Positions 43,115 to 52,931 are shown, counted from the stretch's first letter. The stretch is 64,000 bases of DNA from an uncultured Verrucomicrobiota bacterium (GCA_903848465.1 CAINGK010000122.1:37798-101797); one strand, 5' to 3'. The notes: a model not told the origin generated them from the letters alone. Numbers and translations: made by a program.

Positions 43115-43885
43115 CTACGCGGATCCCAGGTACCGCAGCGCAAACACTGTGGCCGAGTGGCGATTTTCCTGCCTCAATATTTTCAGAACGTTCTCCACAT
43201 GTTCCTGTACAGTCGCGAGGCTGCGGCCAAGGATCATTGCGATCTCGCGGTTCTGTTTCCCCTCGGTCATCCAGTAGAGCACATCCGCCTGCCTGGCAGT
43301 GAGTCCGAGCTTCTGTAGCCGCACGCGAGCTGGGACTTGCGCTTTTTCCGCAGCCACCCACGGATCTGGGTGGCGGCTCCAGGCCAGCAAGAAGTGCGGC
43401 GCAAAGGCATCCAGCAAAGCACAGTGCCGCTTAGTGAAATTCGAATTGCAGCGGTCAAAGCTAAGAGCGCCCACGGTATCCTCACTGATGATCACCGGCA
43501 GCGCCAAGGTATGGGTAAAACCGAGCCTTTTCTGACAGTTGATATAGTGAGGGCTCACTAAGTAGTCCTCGTGCTTGATGACATCCGTCCTGCGTCGTGC
43601 CTTCCTTTCGCCTGTGACGGAATAATGCTTTACCAGAGGATCGCAATCGGGATTCGCCGAATAATAGTCCAGCTCATACTGGGAGTACCGGCACTCTGGA
43701 AGAATGCGTAAGGCCAGCCTTTTTGTCTTTCGATCAAGAATGTGAATCACCGTCTGGTCCGCCTGAATCAGGCGGGACATCCCCGTGGCCACCGCAGACA
43801 AAAAGTCCGCGTGATCACGGGCGGTGTTCATTTCGTAAACGGCATCAAACAGGGGGCCCCATTCACGCTTGGCAAGGTTCGGCAT
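43115..43885 (-). CDS. LuxR-family transcriptional regulator with GAF-like sensor
   Basis: A 256-residue regulator. An N-terminal GAF-like region (about 10-160; SRLIQADQTVIHILD, THTLALPVIISEDTVGALSFDR) precedes a C-terminal LuxR helix-turn-helix (about 190-250; LTARQADVLYWMTEGKQNREIAMILGRSLATVQEHVENVLKIL). Both read as intact. It lies 79 bp upstream of, and co-directional with, the barrel-protein gene, so a role in its expression is likely. The ligand is unknown. Confidence 0.9.
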   Translation of the reverse strand: MPNLAKREWGPLFDAVYEMNTARDHADFLSAVATGMSRLIQADQTVIHILDRKTKRLALRILPECRYSQYELDYYSANPDCDPLVKHYSVTGERKARRRTDVIKHEDYLVSPHYINCQKRLGFTHTLALPVIISEDTVGALSFDRCNSNFTKRHCALLDAFAPHFLLAWSRHPDPWVAAEKAQVPARVRLQKLGLTARQADVLYWMTEGKQNREIAMILGRSLATVQEHVENVLKILRQENRHSATVFALRYLGSA

Positions 43886-44049
43886 ACGATAGGTCTTTAC
43901 CTCTGTGTCTGCGAACTGAAAAGTCTAAAGCAAGACCCTCCGCTCTTTCTGGGAAATCCTCCGAACTATAACCACCCACGGCAACCCTACCAAAAGAGTC
44001 ATGTTTTGATGCTTTACAGAATGCCTACTGCCAGGAAAGCTGGCGGCTT

Positions 44050-44823
44050 ATGAAATGGATCATCCGCGTTGTCGTCGTTCTCGTAGTTCTCATCGGTGCC
44101 GCCCTTTGGTTTGGCTGGTCTCAGCTCGGCAGCCTGGTGAAGTTGGGCATTGAGAAAGTGACGCCGCCGGTCGTGCAGGCCGGTGTGACGGTCCAGCAAG
44201 TGAAACTCTCCATCTTCTCCGGCATCGGTGCCATTGAAGGCTTCGAGATCGGCAACCCCAAAGGCTTCACCGGCCCATATGCCGTGCGCATTGGCCGTGT
44301 CGAGGTGGCCTTGAACACCAAGAGCGTGAGCACGGAAAAAATCGTCCTTCAGCACATCCACATCAACGATCCTGAAATCAATCTGGAGGCTGGCCTCGGC
44401 GGCACCAATCTCCAACACATCGCCAACAATGCGAAGAGCTTTGCCTCCCAGCAGGCCGCGCACAGCGGCAAAGGCGAAGCCAGCCAGGCCGCTCCGGCAG
44501 CAGACAGCAAGCCAGCCAAGCCCATCAATTTTCAGGTAAATGAGCTACTCATCACCGGGGCCAAGCTGAGCGCGAGCGTCGCGGGCGTTGTGCCCGGCGC
44601 TGAAGCGAAGCTGACGCTGCCAGAAATCCGCCTCACCAACATCGGCTCCGACGGTGCTGGCATCTCTCCGGCCGAACTGACCGCACTGATCTTCAGCCAC
44701 ATCAGCACCGAAGCCGCCAAAGCCAGCGCCAGCGGCTCCCTCAAAAACCTGCTCCAGGGTGGCGCAGAAAAGCTCAACACCGGCGGTGTGAAAGAAGGAC
44801 TCAAAGGTCTGTTCGGGAAATAG
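44050..44823 (+). CDS. AsmA-like membrane-anchored protein
   Basis: A 257-residue protein with an N-terminal membrane helix (5-22) and a beta-rich domain resembling AsmA/DUF748-type proteins: IGAIEGFEIGNPKGF, VRIGRVEVALNTKSV and IVLQHIHINDPEINLEAGLGGTNL. A Lys/Ala linker precedes a second beta section and a helical tail. AsmA-like proteins act at the envelope, with links to lipid transport. It is divergent from the regulator gene and stands alone. Confidence 0.78.
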   Translation: MKWIIRVVVVLVVLIGAALWFGWSQLGSLVKLGIEKVTPPVVQAGVTVQQVKLSIFSGIGAIEGFEIGNPKGFTGPYAVRIGRVEVALNTKSVSTEKIVLQHIHINDPEINLEAGLGGTNLQHIANNAKSFASQQAAHSGKGEASQAAPAADSKPAKPINFQVNELLITGAKLSASVAGVVPGAEAKLTLPEIRLTNIGSDGAGISPAELTALIFSHISTEAAKASASGSLKNLLQGGAEKLNTGGVKEGLKGLFGK

Positions 44824-44837
44824 ACCACCACCCGTTC

Positions 44838-45473
44838 TCACGCATCCACCACCCGCAGTGCGGGCTCGCCTGCGGCCTCATGCATGATCCGGCTGGTGAG
44901 TCCGGCGATGCTGAACTTACCGGCGTAGGGTACTTGGACGTGCGAGTCACGCGCCACCATGTCCCATTCCAGGCGCAGGTATTCGGCGATCACATTGGTG
45001 AGACTGAGTTGGAATAAATGCCCCACGGCTGCCCATACGATGGCGATGTGGCCATCGCACCTGCTCTGCTCCACCGCCTCACGCAAGCGGCCCAGCACGC
45101 CTTGATAGCGCGCGTGTTTCGTTGATTTGAGCAGCACTGCACCCGCCTGCAGGCTGCGCTGCTTTGCATCGGGTGGCAGTTGAGAGGAAAGCTTGGCTGC
45201 CGCTGCCATGAGACCGGCCAGATCATTCGCATGCGCGCTCTGCCAGGCTGACTTGAGCGCGGGGCCGACGGCTTCGCGCAGCAGGTTTTCCGCCACCTCA
45301 TTCCACTCGGAGACATCCTCGACCAGCAGCACCTCCACGCGTGCGCGCACGCTGCCCAGCAGCCATTTCACCCAGTCCAGTCCACGCGACCAGTCCTCAA
45401 TGATCTGCTCATCATCCGCCGTGTCATGCGGCGCAGGCAGCAGGGTGATGGTGGGCAGCAGGTGCAGTTTCAT
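44838..45473 (-). CDS. Protein of unknown function, helical
   Basis: A 211-residue mostly helical protein from the ATG at 45473 (MKLHLLPTITLLP); a start at 45500 is also open. Ala-rich helices (AGLMAAAAKLSSQL, GHIAIVWAAVGHLFQLSLTNVIAEYL) look real, but no motif or family is recognised with confidence. It is convergent with the AsmA-like gene and divergent from the Cys-cluster gene. Confidence 0.6.
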   Translation of the reverse strand: MKLHLLPTITLLPAPHDTADDEQIIEDWSRGLDWVKWLLGSVRARVEVLLVEDVSEWNEVAENLLREAVGPALKSAWQSAHANDLAGLMAAAAKLSSQLPPDAKQRSLQAGAVLLKSTKHARYQGVLGRLREAVEQSRCDGHIAIVWAAVGHLFQLSLTNVIAEYLRLEWDMVARDSHVQVPYAGKFSIAGLTSRIMHEAAGEPALRVVDA

Positions 45474-45590
45474 CGCGGCAGCAAATCGCGCCGCAGCCAT
45501 GGGCGGCGATGTTCAATCCTTCGTTGCACGAACCCGTTCATCGCACGAACTATGCCTCCAGCGCGGCATTGCGCGAACAGAATACTTTTC

Positions 45591-45962
45591 ATGAGCGCAG
45601 CCTCCCCGCTTGACACCTCCACGCCCTGGTATGCCTGCCAGCGCTGCGGCAACTGCTGCCGCTGGCCGGGAGATGTACGCGTCACGGACGATGAGATCAC
45701 CCGCATCGCCGCCTTCCTGGATCAGCCGCGCATCGAGTTCATTGAGCAATGCACGCGGCTGAATGCCAACCGCACAGGCTTGAGCATCATTGATAAGCCC
45801 AATGGCGAGTGCCTCTTCCTCGAAGGCGTGAACGTCTGCCGCATCCAACCGGTGAAGCCGGTGCAGTGCGAAGGCTTTCCCAACACCTGGAATTTTCCCG
45901 GCTGGCGCGACAAGTGCGAAGCGGTGGAAGCGCCCAGACCTGAGGGGGCACTGATGAGCTAG
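45591..45962 (+). CDS. YkgJ-family cysteine-cluster protein
   Basis: A 123-residue protein with the N-terminal CQRCGNCCRWPG cluster (CxxCxxCC) and further conserved Cys in GECLFLEGVNVCRIQPVKPVQCEGFP, the YkgJ/UPF0153 pattern thought to bind zinc or an Fe-S cluster. The ATG at 45591 precedes the cluster by 15 codons. Tail-to-tail overlap of 4 bp with the next gene. Function unproven. Confidence 0.88.
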   Translation: MSAASPLDTSTPWYACQRCGNCCRWPGDVRVTDDEITRIAAFLDQPRIEFIEQCTRLNANRTGLSIIDKPNGECLFLEGVNVCRIQPVKPVQCEGFPNTWNFPGWRDKCEAVEAPRPEGALMS

Positions 45963-46432
45963 GCTGCTGCCGAGTCGGTCGGCACGGACTTGTCCCAGAG
46001 CACGGCCTTCTTATAGGCGTAGGGTTTGCACAGCACGACCTTGCTCACCTCGGTGCGGATAACGGCAAATTTATGGTAGTCCTCGGTCTCGCAGTACTTG
46101 CGGTAGTAGGCCTTCGATTTGCCGGGCATCTGGTCCCAGTAGCGCTTGGCCGCGTCTCCCTCGATCAACCGTGTGTACCCTGAAAGATAGACAATGGTCT
46201 CCATGGACGATGAGGCAAACATCCACTCTGCCTGCGGATTGGCACGCAGGATGGCGGCCTTCTGCGAATTCGGGGCGGTGATTGAAATGATCTCCTCCAG
46301 GTCCGTCGTGACCTGCGTCGTCATCCAAGCGGAATGCGGATGGCCCTCGGCGTCTGAAGTGGCCAGCACGGCATTGCGGCATTTCGCCACCAACTGGGCG
46401 GCATCTCGGGTGACTTCATTTTCGATTTTCAT
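45959..46432 (-). CDS. Pyridoxamine 5'-phosphate oxidase-like (split-barrel) protein
   Basis: A 157-residue FMN-binding split-barrel protein of the general-stress-protein-26/PNPOx-like group: NAVLATSDAEGHPHSAWM, FASSSMETIVYLSGYTRLIEGDAAKRYWDQM. Members bind flavin, F420 or heme; a PNPOx activity cannot be claimed. It converges with the Cys-cluster gene. Confidence 0.85.
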   Translation of the reverse strand: MKIENEVTRDAAQLVAKCRNAVLATSDAEGHPHSAWMTTQVTTDLEEIISITAPNSQKAAILRANPQAEWMFASSSMETIVYLSGYTRLIEGDAAKRYWDQMPGKSKAYYRKYCETEDYHKFAVIRTEVSKVVLCKPYAYKKAVLWDKSVPTDSAAA

Positions 46433-46547
46433 GCCTTAACAAACGCCCCATTGCCCAAAGCGTCTCCGCGTGGCTTGCCCGTCTGCACACCTTTTTTGCA
46501 GATCGTCGCTTTACTGAACCAGCGCCCCGTGCATGACATCTCGCCAC

Positions 46548-47156
46548 ATGAAGCAGCAGACCATCGTCACCCTCGACCTCGAAGGCGTTCTCGTCCCCGA
46601 AATCTGGATCGCCTTTGCCGAGAAGACCGGCATCCCCGAACTGCGCCGCACCACGCGGGATGAACCTGACTACGATGTGCTCATGAAGGGCCGCCTACAG
46701 ATCCTCGACGCGCACGGCCTGAAGCTGCCAGACATCCAGCAGGTCATCGGCACCCTGTCCCCCATGGAGGGAGCGAATGCCTTCCTCGATGAACTGCGCT
46801 CCATCACCCAGGTGATCATCCTGAGCGACACCTTCGCCGAGTTTGCCCAGCCGCTGATGCGCCAGCTCGCGTGGCCGACGATCTTCTGCCACCAGCTCGA
46901 CGTCGCTCCAGATGGGCGCATCGTGGACTACAAGCTGCGCCAGCCGAACCAGAAGCAGAAGTCCGTGGCTGCCTTCAAGGCGCTGAACTACCGCGTCATC
47001 GCCGCCGGCGATTCGTTCAACGACACCACGATGCTCGGCGAGGCCGACGTCGGTTTCTTCTTCCACGCCCCCGCCAGCATTCAGACGCAGTTCCCGCAGT
47101 TCCAACCGTTCGACGACTACGGCGAACTGTTGGCTGCGATGAAAGCGGTGCTTTGA
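46548..47156 (+). CDS. thrH: ThrH-like phosphoserine/phosphohomoserine phosphatase
   Basis: A 202-residue HAD-family protein matching ThrH over its length: TLDLEGVLVPEIWIAFAEKTGIPEL (nucleophile Asp), LSDTF, QPLMRQLAWPTIFCH and AAGDSFNDTTML. ThrH dephosphorylates phosphoserine and transfers phosphate to homoserine. I take the ATG at 46548; an ATG at 46533 would add five residues. It lies 59 bp upstream of trpE, which fits a shared amino-acid-biosynthesis transcript. Confidence 0.9.
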   Translation: MKQQTIVTLDLEGVLVPEIWIAFAEKTGIPELRRTTRDEPDYDVLMKGRLQILDAHGLKLPDIQQVIGTLSPMEGANAFLDELRSITQVIILSDTFAEFAQPLMRQLAWPTIFCHQLDVAPDGRIVDYKLRQPNQKQKSVAAFKALNYRVIAAGDSFNDTTMLGEADVGFFFHAPASIQTQFPQFQPFDDYGELLAAMKAVL

Positions 47157-47215
47157 AGCATCATTGCCACAACGCGAATCCGCGTCCAGAATGCGTGCTC
47201 GATTCACGCCCGCTC

Positions 47216-48724
47216 ATGCCTCAGCTCCATCTTCAGCCCGACTTCGCCACATTTCAGACGCTCGCGCAGCAGGGCAATCTTGTACCGGTGATGGCGGAAC
47301 TCGCCGCCGATTACGAAACCCCGCTCTCTGCTTTCCAAAAGATTCACGATGGCCGCTGCGCCTTCCTGCTGGAGTCGGCGGAGCTCACGCAGCACTCAGG
47401 CCGTTACTCTCTGCTGGGCAGTTCACCGCGCATCATCTTCACCGCACGCGGTCGTGAAATCGAAATCGAAGAGCGCGGCAAAAAGCGCAGCTACACCACC
47501 ACCGGCGATCCGCTGACGGAACTGCAGGAGCTGATGAAGCCCTTCACTCCGCTCGAAACACAGCCGCTGCCAGTTTTCCATGGCGGGGCTGTGGGCTACC
47601 TGGCCTATGACATGGTGCGCTTCTTTGAGCCGACGCTCCCGCCACCGCCCAAAGATGAGCTCGGCCTGCCAGACATGGTCTTCATGGTCACGGACACCGT
47701 GCTGGTGTTTGACCATCGCACGCGCCGCCTCTCCATCGTGGCCAACGTCCACACTGATGAGCACTCCACTCTGGAGCTGGCGTACGAATGGGCACGCCAG
47801 CAAATCGCGGATGTCATCGCCAAACTGGAGCAGCCGCTCGCGGCCAGACCGCTGCAAACCTTTGCCCCCGTGGGCCAACTGCCACCGCCGGTAAGCAACA
47901 CCACGCAGGAGGAATACGAGGCGATGGTGCTCAAGATGAAGGAGTACATCGGCGCTGGCGACATCTTCCAGGGCGTGCCCTCCCAGCGCTTTGAGACGGA
48001 CTACCACGGCACCACGCTGGATCTCTTCCGCGCGCTGCGGCATGTGAACCCCAGCCCCTACATGTTCTGCCTCGACTTCCCCCAGGGCTTCGCGCTGGTG
48101 GGCAGTTCGCCGGAGGTGCATGTGAAGTGCATGAATGGCCGCATCGACATCCGCCCCATCGCTGGCACGCGCTGGAGGGGCAAGACCCCCGCAGAAGACG
48201 ATGCGCTGGCCCAGGAGCTGCTAGAAGACCCCAAAGAGCGCGCCGAGCACATCATGCTCGTCGATCTCGCGCGCAATGATGTCGGACGTGTGGCCGACTA
48301 CGGCACCGTACGCGTGAGTGACTTGATGATCATCGAACGCTACTCGCACGTCATGCACATTGTCTCAAACGTGGACGGTCATTTGCGCGATGACAAGACC
48401 GCCTACGACGTCATGCGCGCCACCTTCCCTGCTGGCACCGTGAGCGGCTCGCCCAAAGTGCGCGCTATGGAGATCATCAATGAGTGTGAGAAAAGCAAAC
48501 GCTGTGCCTATGCTGGTGCCGTGGGTTACTTTGGCTTTGATGGCAACCTCGACTCCTGCATCGCGCTGCGCACCTGCGTCGTGAAGGATGGCAAAGCCTA
48601 TGTGCAGGCGGGTGCAGGCATCGTGGCCGACTCGGTTCCCACAGCGGAGTATCAAGAAACGATCAACAAGGCCACCGGCATGCTGCGTGCGATTCAATGG
48701 GCACGGCAACTGAGTACACCTTGA
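47216..48724 (+). CDS. trpE: Anthranilate synthase component I
   Basis: A 502-residue TrpE. N-terminal domain with LLESAELTQHSGRYSLLG (feedback-tryptophan region) and chorismate-binding domain with IFQGVPSQRF, IAGTRWRGKTPAEDDAL, ERAEHIMLVDLARNDVGRV, FPAGTVSGSPKVRAMEII and AGAGIVADSVPTAEYQET. It makes anthranilate from chorismate, with ammonia supplied by TrpG, which is not in the window. The ATG at 47216 is preferred to far-upstream open codons that overlap thrH in another frame. No leader peptide was seen. Confidence 0.95.
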   Translation: MPQLHLQPDFATFQTLAQQGNLVPVMAELAADYETPLSAFQKIHDGRCAFLLESAELTQHSGRYSLLGSSPRIIFTARGREIEIEERGKKRSYTTTGDPLTELQELMKPFTPLETQPLPVFHGGAVGYLAYDMVRFFEPTLPPPPKDELGLPDMVFMVTDTVLVFDHRTRRLSIVANVHTDEHSTLELAYEWARQQIADVIAKLEQPLAARPLQTFAPVGQLPPPVSNTTQEEYEAMVLKMKEYIGAGDIFQGVPSQRFETDYHGTTLDLFRALRHVNPSPYMFCLDFPQGFALVGSSPEVHVKCMNGRIDIRPIAGTRWRGKTPAEDDALAQELLEDPKERAEHIMLVDLARNDVGRVADYGTVRVSDLMIIERYSHVMHIVSNVDGHLRDDKTAYDVMRATFPAGTVSGSPKVRAMEIINECEKSKRCAYAGAVGYFGFDGNLDSCIALRTCVVKDGKAYVQAGAGIVADSVPTAEYQETINKATGMLRAIQWARQLSTP

Positions 48725-49132
48725 GCCGCTTGAGTTGCTCACATGCTAATCACACGCTGCTAACAAGCTACTCACATACTTGCTCACAATGCGCGAACGC
48801 ATCACTCAGAAACAGAGAACCCCCCGGCATGCGAAGCCGGGGGGTTCCATTGGCGATCCAGCAACCAACAACGATAGAGGACCGATTGGCACGAAATGCT
48901 TTAGCTGAGGAAGCTTGCAAACGTGGCCCGCGAGTTGCCCCACAGACGACGACATGTTAAAAAGTTTTGCCCCTCCCGTCAACCTGCCCACCCTTCTTTT
49001 GCAAAAAGAAACCGCCGAGTCGCAAATATGAGAGGTTAAAGCGCCCAATTGTTCTCAAAAATTTAGCAAAACGTGTCTTGACACCCTCTCCCCCGTATTC
49101 GCCCGTCCACTAATCAACTGAACACTGCTCTC
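48725..49132. other. Intergenic region between trpE and nagZ
   Basis: About 400 bp with the G/C-rich hairpin at 48817-48847 and an imperfect CTCACA-rich stretch at 48735-48790. TTGACA at 49078-49083 might be a -35 for nagZ, but no good -10 lies at normal spacing. No small gene recognised. Confidence 0.5.
48817..48847. terminator. Strong hairpin downstream of trpE
   Basis: Perfect 12-bp stem GAACCCCCCGGC/GCCGGGGGGTTC with a 7-nt ATGCGAA loop. No U-tract follows on either strand, so terminator is a tentative label. Confidence 0.5.
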
Positions 49133-50242
49133 ATGCCTTCCTCCCAAGATCTCGGCCAACTCCTCCTCATGGGCGTTCCCGGCGCAGAACTCACCCCTGA
49201 AACTGCCGCCCGCCTCAAAAAACTCCAGCCTAGTGGCTTCATCTTGTTCGGACGCAACATTCAGAGCCCCGAGCAACTCCGCAAACTCATCGATGATCTG
49301 CGCGACATATCCAACGTCGAGCCCTTCATCACGATTGATCAGGAAGGTGGCCGCGTCTCACGCCTCCGCCTCATTGGTGAAGAACCACCAAATGCTCAAT
49401 CGCTGCGCGACAAAGGCGATCCCGCGCTGATCAAACGCCACGGCAAGCTCACCGGTCAGGTATTGCGCCAGTTTGGTTTCAACCTCGATCTCTGCCCCGT
49501 GCTCGACATCTCCTATGATGATGCAGCGGACAATTCACTCAAAGGCCGCACCTATGGCCGCAATCCGCAGCAGGTCATCGACAACGCCGGCATCTTCAAT
49601 CGTGCCATGCGCGCCGAAGGCATCCTGAGTTGCGGCAAACATTTTCCTGGCTACGGCCCAGCGGACTGTGATCCGCATGAGTTCCTGCCCGTCATCACCA
49701 AAAGCCGCGAAGAAATGGAGCGCAGCGAGCTGCTCCCTTACTCCGCCCTGCTGCTAGAACTCGACAGCGTCATGACCTGCCACAGCAACTACACCGCCTA
49801 TGATCCCGACCGTGGCCGCTGGCCTGCCAGTCTGAGTCACAACATCGTGACGAAGCTCCTGCGCCATCAGTACGCCTTCGACGGACTCGCCATGACCGAT
49901 GACCTCGACATGGGAGCCATCTTGAATGAAGTCACCTTTGAGCAGGCCATCCAGGAAGCCGTGCGCGCTGGCAACGACCTTGTGATGATCTGCCACCGCG
50001 TCGAAATGGTGGAACTCGCCCGCCAGCACCTCGAAGGAGTCGAGGCTCCCGCGCTGCATGATGCCCTGGTCCGCATCGAAAAAACCAAAAAGCGCCTCGT
50101 TAAGCCGGATAAATTCGATCTCAACCGCTTCGCCGCCATCAATCGCGACATCCTGCAACTCCGTATTGATACACTCGGCGAAGAAGCTGCCAAGAATCTC
50201 AGCGTCGAAGACGGCAAACGCTCCCCAGTGGAGCTGTATTGA
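49133..50242 (+). CDS. nagZ: Glycoside hydrolase family 3 beta-N-acetylhexosaminidase (NagZ-like)
   Basis: A 369-residue GH3 enzyme of NagZ type: FITIDQEGGRVSRLR, GKHFPGYGPADCDPHEFLP (the KHFPGHGxxxxDSH catalytic loop, here with Tyr for the first loop His and Pro-His at its end) and AMTDDLDMGAI with nucleophile Asp. NagZ cleaves GlcNAc from anhydro-muropeptides in cell-wall recycling. Cytoplasmic, no signal peptide. Loop differences might alter substrate, so beta-glucosidase or other GH3 activity is not excluded. Confidence 0.88.
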   Translation: MPSSQDLGQLLLMGVPGAELTPETAARLKKLQPSGFILFGRNIQSPEQLRKLIDDLRDISNVEPFITIDQEGGRVSRLRLIGEEPPNAQSLRDKGDPALIKRHGKLTGQVLRQFGFNLDLCPVLDISYDDAADNSLKGRTYGRNPQQVIDNAGIFNRAMRAEGILSCGKHFPGYGPADCDPHEFLPVITKSREEMERSELLPYSALLLELDSVMTCHSNYTAYDPDRGRWPASLSHNIVTKLLRHQYAFDGLAMTDDLDMGAILNEVTFEQAIQEAVRAGNDLVMICHRVEMVELARQHLEGVEAPALHDALVRIEKTKKRLVKPDKFDLNRFAAINRDILQLRIDTLGEEAAKNLSVEDGKRSPVELY

Positions 50243-50335
50243 CCTCAGGCCGCATTTGAAGAGTCGTTGGGTGCCAGCCTCGGCAGGTTGGCGCACCATT
50301 GACCCGCGCCGCCACCGAGCACCGAACTCGCTCCC

Positions 50336-52729
50336 TCACCCCGCACGCGTCACGCGCTTCCAGAAAAAATCCAGCTCACGGGCCAGCACGCTCATCACCT
50401 GCGCAGGCGTGGCCTGTAAGGTGCCAGCTTCGGATTCTTTGATGATGCGCTGCATAGCGTAGAGTGCCGCGACGTTCTGGGTGTCGAGGTGGATCGCATC
50501 CACATGTGAATTCAGCACCTCAGGAAAAGCGGTGCTGTGCTGGAGGATGGCCCAGCTCTGCTGCTCGCGGTCGGTCTTGAAAGTGGTGATCTTGAGGCGC
50601 GGGACCGCCGCGCCGGTGCTCTGCGCATCCTGATTCAGCTCCGCCAGACGACCGGCAGCGAAACCCGCCAGCGTGCGCCAGTAAGAGCCATCCGCGAAAT
50701 TCGCCAGACCGAATACGATTTCCAGCCCCTGCAACGACCAGCACATTGCATAGCGGCCCGTCATGCCGGGCAGTTCATGCTCGCTGAAGCGCACCAGCGG
50801 GAAGCGCTTGCCAGCCAGCCGGATGAGATCCGCCAGCTTGGTGAAATCCAGCGGCAGCGAGACCGCCTCCGCCGCCATTTGCAGCCGCAGGGCCTCATAG
50901 CGCCCCAGCAGCGCATCACGCTCTGCATTCTCAGGAGATGCCACGGCTGGCGGTAAATTTACTGGTGCGGCAGCCGCCACAAAAGCAGGCGCAGGCAGTG
51001 GCGGACGGACTGTCGCTGCTGCCACCGGAACTGCAGAGGTACACAGCACCCCCGCCAGACGCTCGGCGACGACATGCGTGCCGTTGTTGCTTTCCGCAGC
51101 GGGATGCGGAGCGCTTGGCTGCCTCAGTTTGCCCAGCATCTCGCGCAGGCTTTCAAACGCACCCGCCGAACTCGGTGAAAACTGCGGGGGAGCCTCGTTC
51201 GGTTCAGCGGCGGGAGCCTCCTCATGCACCGCGCTCGGCGGTGGCAGATGGTGCCCATGGCCGTTGATTGCGGATGGTGGTGGCAGTAGCGGCGCTTCAT
51301 CCTGCTGCGGCAGGGCAGGCGTGGGCTCGGCCAATCCCTCAGCCATCAGTTTCATCTTTGCCGTGGTGTTGGCATCAAAGATGGAAATCTCTCCCAACGG
51401 CGCAGGTTCTTCGTCTGCGTGCTCCGCCACCTCCTCAGTCATCAGCGGCAGCATGCCCACGTCCTCTGCCGCCATGGCCTGGGGGGATAGCGCCGCATGA
51501 GCAACCGGGCCCGACAGCGTCTGCTGGAAAAAGTCCCACTGCTTGGCCGCATGCCGCAGGAAGGTACGCGCGGAGACGGAGCCCAGTGGGCGACCCAGGA
51601 AATAACGCTTCACATCCAGGAAGGTGGTGAACTCACGCCCCTTGTCCGCCGGAATGCCCGCATGCTGCAAACGTAGGCGCAGCAGCGTGGCCGCTTCGCT
51701 TTCATTGATACCACGAAGTAGCATCTGCGCCGTGGTGAGCCGGTCTTCCATCGCGCTCGGCAGATGGTGCCCAAACGTCGCCTGCCACACATCTTGGTTC
51801 AGGCTCAGTACCACATGCACGCCATCCATCTCTGACATGTCGAGCAGCAGCGAAGCAATACGCAGCCCTGCATCAGGATTCCGGTAATATGCATCCAAAT
51901 GATCCACCAGCAGCACCACGGGACGCCACAGGCCCAGCAGGCGCAACCACGTCACGGGGCCTTCGTTGGATTCATCCGCCGCCAGCGCTCGCAGCACCGC
52001 CATCCGCGACATGCCGCCGTCGATCGCGTGATTGAGCATCGCATCCACCCAGGATTCCAGCGCGGCAGGGATGGCGGGCACACGCTTCATCGCCTGCTCC
52101 GTCATCGGCTTGCGCAGTTGGCCTTCAAAGCGCCGCACCCATTCGCCAATCAGGCGGGCAGAACCTTTCTCATCGAAAATCTCCACGGGGTCGCCACTCA
52201 GCACCCGCACGGCCTGCTCAGGGTTCGCACAGGGCAGCGTGCCATTTTCGATCAAACGCCGCACCAGCACCGCACACACTCCGGCGCAGGCTTCACGCAG
52301 CTTGGTCCAGCCTTCGCGCGGCGTTTCCGCCCGCGCCATGGACTCCAGACCACGCACCGCCACCGCTGAGATACCAATCTGATCTTCAAGTCGAAACGCC
52401 AGCGGCACCAGCACCACCTGCCCATTCGCCGCCGCAGCGAGACGCCCCAGCAGATGCGTCTTGCCGTAGCCCGCACGCGGAGCTGTGAGCAGCAGCAGCG
52501 GCTGCCCACCGGCACGCCCCGTACTGCTTTGACGTTCATCAATCGTCGCCGTCAACTGCCCCAAAATGTCCACATTCAATCCTGGCACCGAGCGATTTTC
52601 CTCCATGCCAAAAGGCCCGGCGCAGACGTCGTCGGCAAAGGGGTTCATGCCCTCAGCCTGCGGCAAAGAAGGCGGCAATCCCGAGGAGGCTGGCAGCGGT
52701 GTAGGCAAGGGTGATTCTGGACTTTCCAC
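50336..52729 (-). CDS. Large P-loop ATPase of unknown function
   Basis: A 797-residue protein from a GTG at 52729; ATGs at 52648 and 52606 are alternatives. A P-loop ATPase region spans about 75-390: Walker A APRAGYGKTHLL, VVLLVDHLDAYYRN as a Walker B-like strand, and VHVVLSLNQDVW, in the manner of AAA/STAND enzymes. A Pro/Ala linker (about 425-560) precedes a conserved C-terminal domain (about 580-797). No helicase, nuclease or protease motif was seen. The palindrome at 52822 lies about 95 bp upstream. Confidence 0.7.
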   Translation of the reverse strand: MESPESPLPTPLPASSGLPPSLPQAEGMNPFADDVCAGPFGMEENRSVPGLNVDILGQLTATIDERQSSTGRAGGQPLLLLTAPRAGYGKTHLLGRLAAAANGQVVLVPLAFRLEDQIGISAVAVRGLESMARAETPREGWTKLREACAGVCAVLVRRLIENGTLPCANPEQAVRVLSGDPVEIFDEKGSARLIGEWVRRFEGQLRKPMTEQAMKRVPAIPAALESWVDAMLNHAIDGGMSRMAVLRALAADESNEGPVTWLRLLGLWRPVVLLVDHLDAYYRNPDAGLRIASLLLDMSEMDGVHVVLSLNQDVWQATFGHHLPSAMEDRLTTAQMLLRGINESEAATLLRLRLQHAGIPADKGREFTTFLDVKRYFLGRPLGSVSARTFLRHAAKQWDFFQQTLSGPVAHAALSPQAMAAEDVGMLPLMTEEVAEHADEEPAPLGEISIFDANTTAKMKLMAEGLAEPTPALPQQDEAPLLPPPSAINGHGHHLPPPSAVHEEAPAAEPNEAPPQFSPSSAGAFESLREMLGKLRQPSAPHPAAESNNGTHVVAERLAGVLCTSAVPVAAATVRPPLPAPAFVAAAAPVNLPPAVASPENAERDALLGRYEALRLQMAAEAVSLPLDFTKLADLIRLAGKRFPLVRFSEHELPGMTGRYAMCWSLQGLEIVFGLANFADGSYWRTLAGFAAGRLAELNQDAQSTGAAVPRLKITTFKTDREQQSWAILQHSTAFPEVLNSHVDAIHLDTQNVAALYAMQRIIKESEAGTLQATPAQVMSVLARELDFFWKRVTRAG

Positions 52730-52821
52730 AATGAATCCGGTTTCAGGGTTCTGATACAGATCAGATTCAATGATATTTATGCCAAATCATACTCCACAGA
52801 AAGTAAGTTTTTTGCTTTTGA

Positions 52822-52847
52822 CGTTATTCTCTAAAACGAGAATAACG
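52822..52847. promoter_or_regulatory. Perfect palindrome upstream of the ATPase gene
   Basis: CGTTATTCTC and GAGAATAACG are perfect reverse complements around TAAAAC. It lies between the ATPase start and the peptidase stop, with no T-run after it on either strand, so an operator is likelier than a terminator. Confidence 0.4.
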
Positions 52848-52931
52848 GGAACCAAGAAGAGAACGCCGCTGAAGGCACCAGTAGTTGAGCCAAAAAATGG
52901 GCTTCATGGGCACAATGACCCGCCACCCCTT

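Noticed and set aside
49078..49106. TTGACA before nagZ as a promoter
   Set aside because: The -35 hexamer is perfect but no -10-like hexamer lies at 16-18 nt.
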